Assembly (NCBI RefSeq): GCF_029227915.1
Contig: NC_079889.1
Coordinates: 2,048,001-2,108,000, forward strand
DNA length: 60,000 nt
Source: Hydractinia symbiolongicarpus
Lineage: Eukaryota > Cnidaria > Hydrozoa > Anthoathecata > Hydractiniidae
Direction of reading: 5' to 3'
Position numbers and translations under genes: made by a program. Below the pieces are notes generated by a model. It was not told the origin of the DNA. It made no database searches and saw only the letters and a program-made list of their open reading frames with translations. Shown piece by piece: positions 57,901-60,000 of this stretch; positions within the stretch are counted from its first letter, which is position 1; the number at the start of each line of letters is the position of its first letter.

Positions 57901-60000
57901 CGTTCACGCAGATGCCAGTCTAACCAATAGGAAGGAATTTACTCCAATATTTAAATATCGCGTGAACAGAATAATTGAAACAAATGGAAACTATGCAAAC
58001 AAACCGTAATGTACTCTCTTATAGGAAATAACTTCCTACCTTTTGACCGTGTCCTTCTACTTAGCTTGTGCAAATAGCATTTCGGAATAATTTCTGTCTA
58101 CAATGTGTAAAGAAGGCCTAATAGAGAAAGTGACGCAACAATGAATTACAAATAGCTCTAGAACTAGGAAGATTAGGATCCTTTATACATCGGGTTAGTG
58201 AATAAGTACAGCCCTGTTGTTAATAGGAACCGGGAATTGGGTTTTAAAAACTCGAGAAATTTGGTGATAAAATTATTCCTTCCCAGAGCTCTCTGAGATA
58301 AAAACGGGATTTATAACCTTTTTTAGTACTTAACAGTTGAAATGGATCAATTTACACTGGACCAACAGTCTCAGTCGAAGCATAAATGCTACGAAATGTG
58401 GAAGCAATGCCTTCGATAAATTTTGTTGAAGCAAGTGGCTATAAAATAGAGATTCCCTACAAAACTACAAAGCGGCTGACAAAACTCTCTGTTTTCAAAT
58501 GTCTCACATCTTGAGTTTTTCAAACAATGACAAAAAAAATCCACTCCAGAATTATCATCAACTATCTCATGAAAATAATAAATTTAACGTGATGTCTGTA
58601 CATTTTTTCTAGTTAATTTGCATGGAATTCACTGCGTTTGGTCCACGAAGTCCAAACCTCGCTCGCTATTTTCTCGTAGCGGCCGGCTATACGGTTTATA
58701 AGTCATTAGCATGCATTTAGCTATGCAGTCACGAATTTAATTACCATTTCTTTCTGTTTTTTTTTTAAATGGAGTTGATTCTACGGATATTAAAATAACA
58801 AGGAAATATATTTCGCCCCATTGTATAAAAAATTGATGAAAATCTTCTCAAACATTCGCGTAATGTTAATTTCTAGAATTACTAAGAATACTGAATTCAC
58901 TCTATCACTTCTACCGCAGGTTTAGTGCTTCAATCTACGAAATAAAAGCGGGTTTGGCAAGAATCAGGAATTGCAGGATTACTTTGCGTAAAAAACGAAG
59001 TCTGTATTTTTGTCAGAAAAAGAGTCAACAATTGTTTAACAAAGTTTTAGAAGCATAAAGCACGAAAAGCATAAAATCGCAAGTAAGTTCACTACAGCTC
59101 TGTTCCAAGCTGTGAATCGTGTATACGCAGCATTCTAAATTGTTGTAAAAGCTTCGTGATAGAAATATTAGATAATGTAACTACGCACAAACTTTTGTTG
59201 CAGTCCTGCGTGCAGAATTAATGAAGAACGTGCTGTTCCTGCTACGATTAAATTTATTTAGAAAGAAGGTTAGCTAGCAGAGCTTTCATTCAAAGGATAG
59301 ATAACTTATAGAGGTTTCATATGCTTGATATTAAAACCATGGTAAAACGATAAAAATGGGACTTATAATGACGACTGAAGATTGTTAAAGGACATTTTTT
59401 GCGGTTTCGCTAGCCTTGCCTTGACTATTATTAAGCACCAAGCATTGCTGAAAAATGAACGTCTGATTCAAAGTGATTTACAATACAAGCAAATAAAATT
59501 GAACATGGAGCACTTTTAAGTAGGGAATGTAGTAGAACAGATGCTTGATTTTGTTGTTAACACGACTGAGAGAGTCACAACAAAGCCGATTTTCTATATA
59601 TACGTCTTATTTCCAAACAACGCAATAAGAAAAGAGAATTTGCCAATCCCATCAAAGAATTACGGGCATGGCACAGAGAATACATTTAGGAACATTCATA
59701 CGAGGTTTTCCACTGCTTCGGACAGCATTTTATTCTCGGCAACACACGATGGTTGACTACGTATAGTTCTTTCCTTCAAATTTTCTTATCTATTTATTTT
59801 AAACAACTTCTGCAAAATCAACAAAAATAGTTATTCTACAAAAATAGTTTTTTCTTAAATTTTGAAATTATGCTCTGTACAAACACTTCTGTATAAGCCT
59901 TCGGCGCCTTTAATCTTCGAAGAAAACAATGGAAAAAGCACTAATTTTTTAGTGCTGTTATCAAATTTTTCTCAACATATATATAACAAATTGAGTTTTA
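54986..60000. other. Intergenic (copy 2), with copy-specific blocks
   Basis: Aligned with about 15,068-15,167 and then 17,453-21,990. The 2.3-kb LINE of copy 1 is absent. Copy-2-only blocks lie at 57,521-57,932 and about 58,056-58,322; the second replaces about 190 bp of copy 1 (about 20,063-20,250). The short frames shared with copy 1 are partly broken here. No host gene is recognised. Confidence 0.5.

Larger units (their letters stand above)
33027..60000. repeat. Copy 2 of the >22 kb direct repeat
   Basis: Collinear with positions 1 to about 21,990; the last base of the window is still inside the homology. Copy-2-only material includes a block at about 36,375-37,464, a five-unit Helitron-like array (42,954-43,728, against one unit in copy 1), a near full-length LINE (44,764-49,434), a 50-bp inverted duplication (49,843-50,053), a segment at about 51,033-52,770, about 490 bp at 54,417-54,908 and about 410 bp at 57,521-57,932. 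The repeat boundary is not visible, because the sequence left of 33,027 would have to be compared with sequence upstream of base 1. Confidence 0.97.

Overview
This is eukaryotic, AT-rich, intron-rich DNA from an animal genome, probably a cnidarian or similar early-branching metazoan. That guess rests on a spliced gene with GT-AG introns, a nuclear tRNA-Ser, a short TTAGGG-type telomeric block, CR1/L2-like LINEs (one with an SGNH-esterase ORF1), a DIRS-like tyrosine-recombinase retroelement and Helitron-like non-autonomous elements. The species cannot be fixed from this sequence alone.

The dominant structure is a very large direct repeat. Positions 1 to about 21,990 are repeated at 33,027-60,000. 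Long blocks are nearly identical and are interrupted by copy-specific insertions and deletions. The offset grows from 33,026 at the left edge to about 38,013 at the right edge, mainly because copy 2 carries a 4.7-kb LINE. Homology runs off both window edges, so the repeat unit is longer than what is visible. It is either a tandem segmental duplication or two haplotypes placed in series by an assembly error.

The one host protein-coding gene I can reconstruct is a major facilitator superfamily transporter of the ZINC INDUCED FACILITATOR-LIKE (ZIFL) type. A complete 17-exon model, 484 aa with every splice phase consistent, runs from 24,571 to 35,097 on the + strand. Its last three exons lie inside copy 2 of the repeat. 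The last three exons of a sister gene lie at 104-2,078 in copy 1. The locus therefore looks like a head-to-tail array of ZIFL-like genes with 33-38 kb spacing. A further 5' end would be expected just beyond the right edge.

The roughly 22-25 kb spacer between genes holds no host gene that I recognise. In copy order it contains a decayed DIRS-like element (4.3-7.4 kb; 37.5-40.1 kb), a foldback element, Helitron-like units (one in copy 1, a five-unit array in copy 2), a cluster of tRNA-like sequences on the minus strand, a tRNA-Pro-like relic, LINE fragments and short ORFs of unknown meaning. The part present only once (about 22-33 kb) has an intact tRNA-Ser(GCT) gene and then the transporter. 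The transporter's introns carry a MITE-like element, a tRNA-like relic, two Helitron-like units and an uninterrupted LINE reverse-transcriptase fragment.
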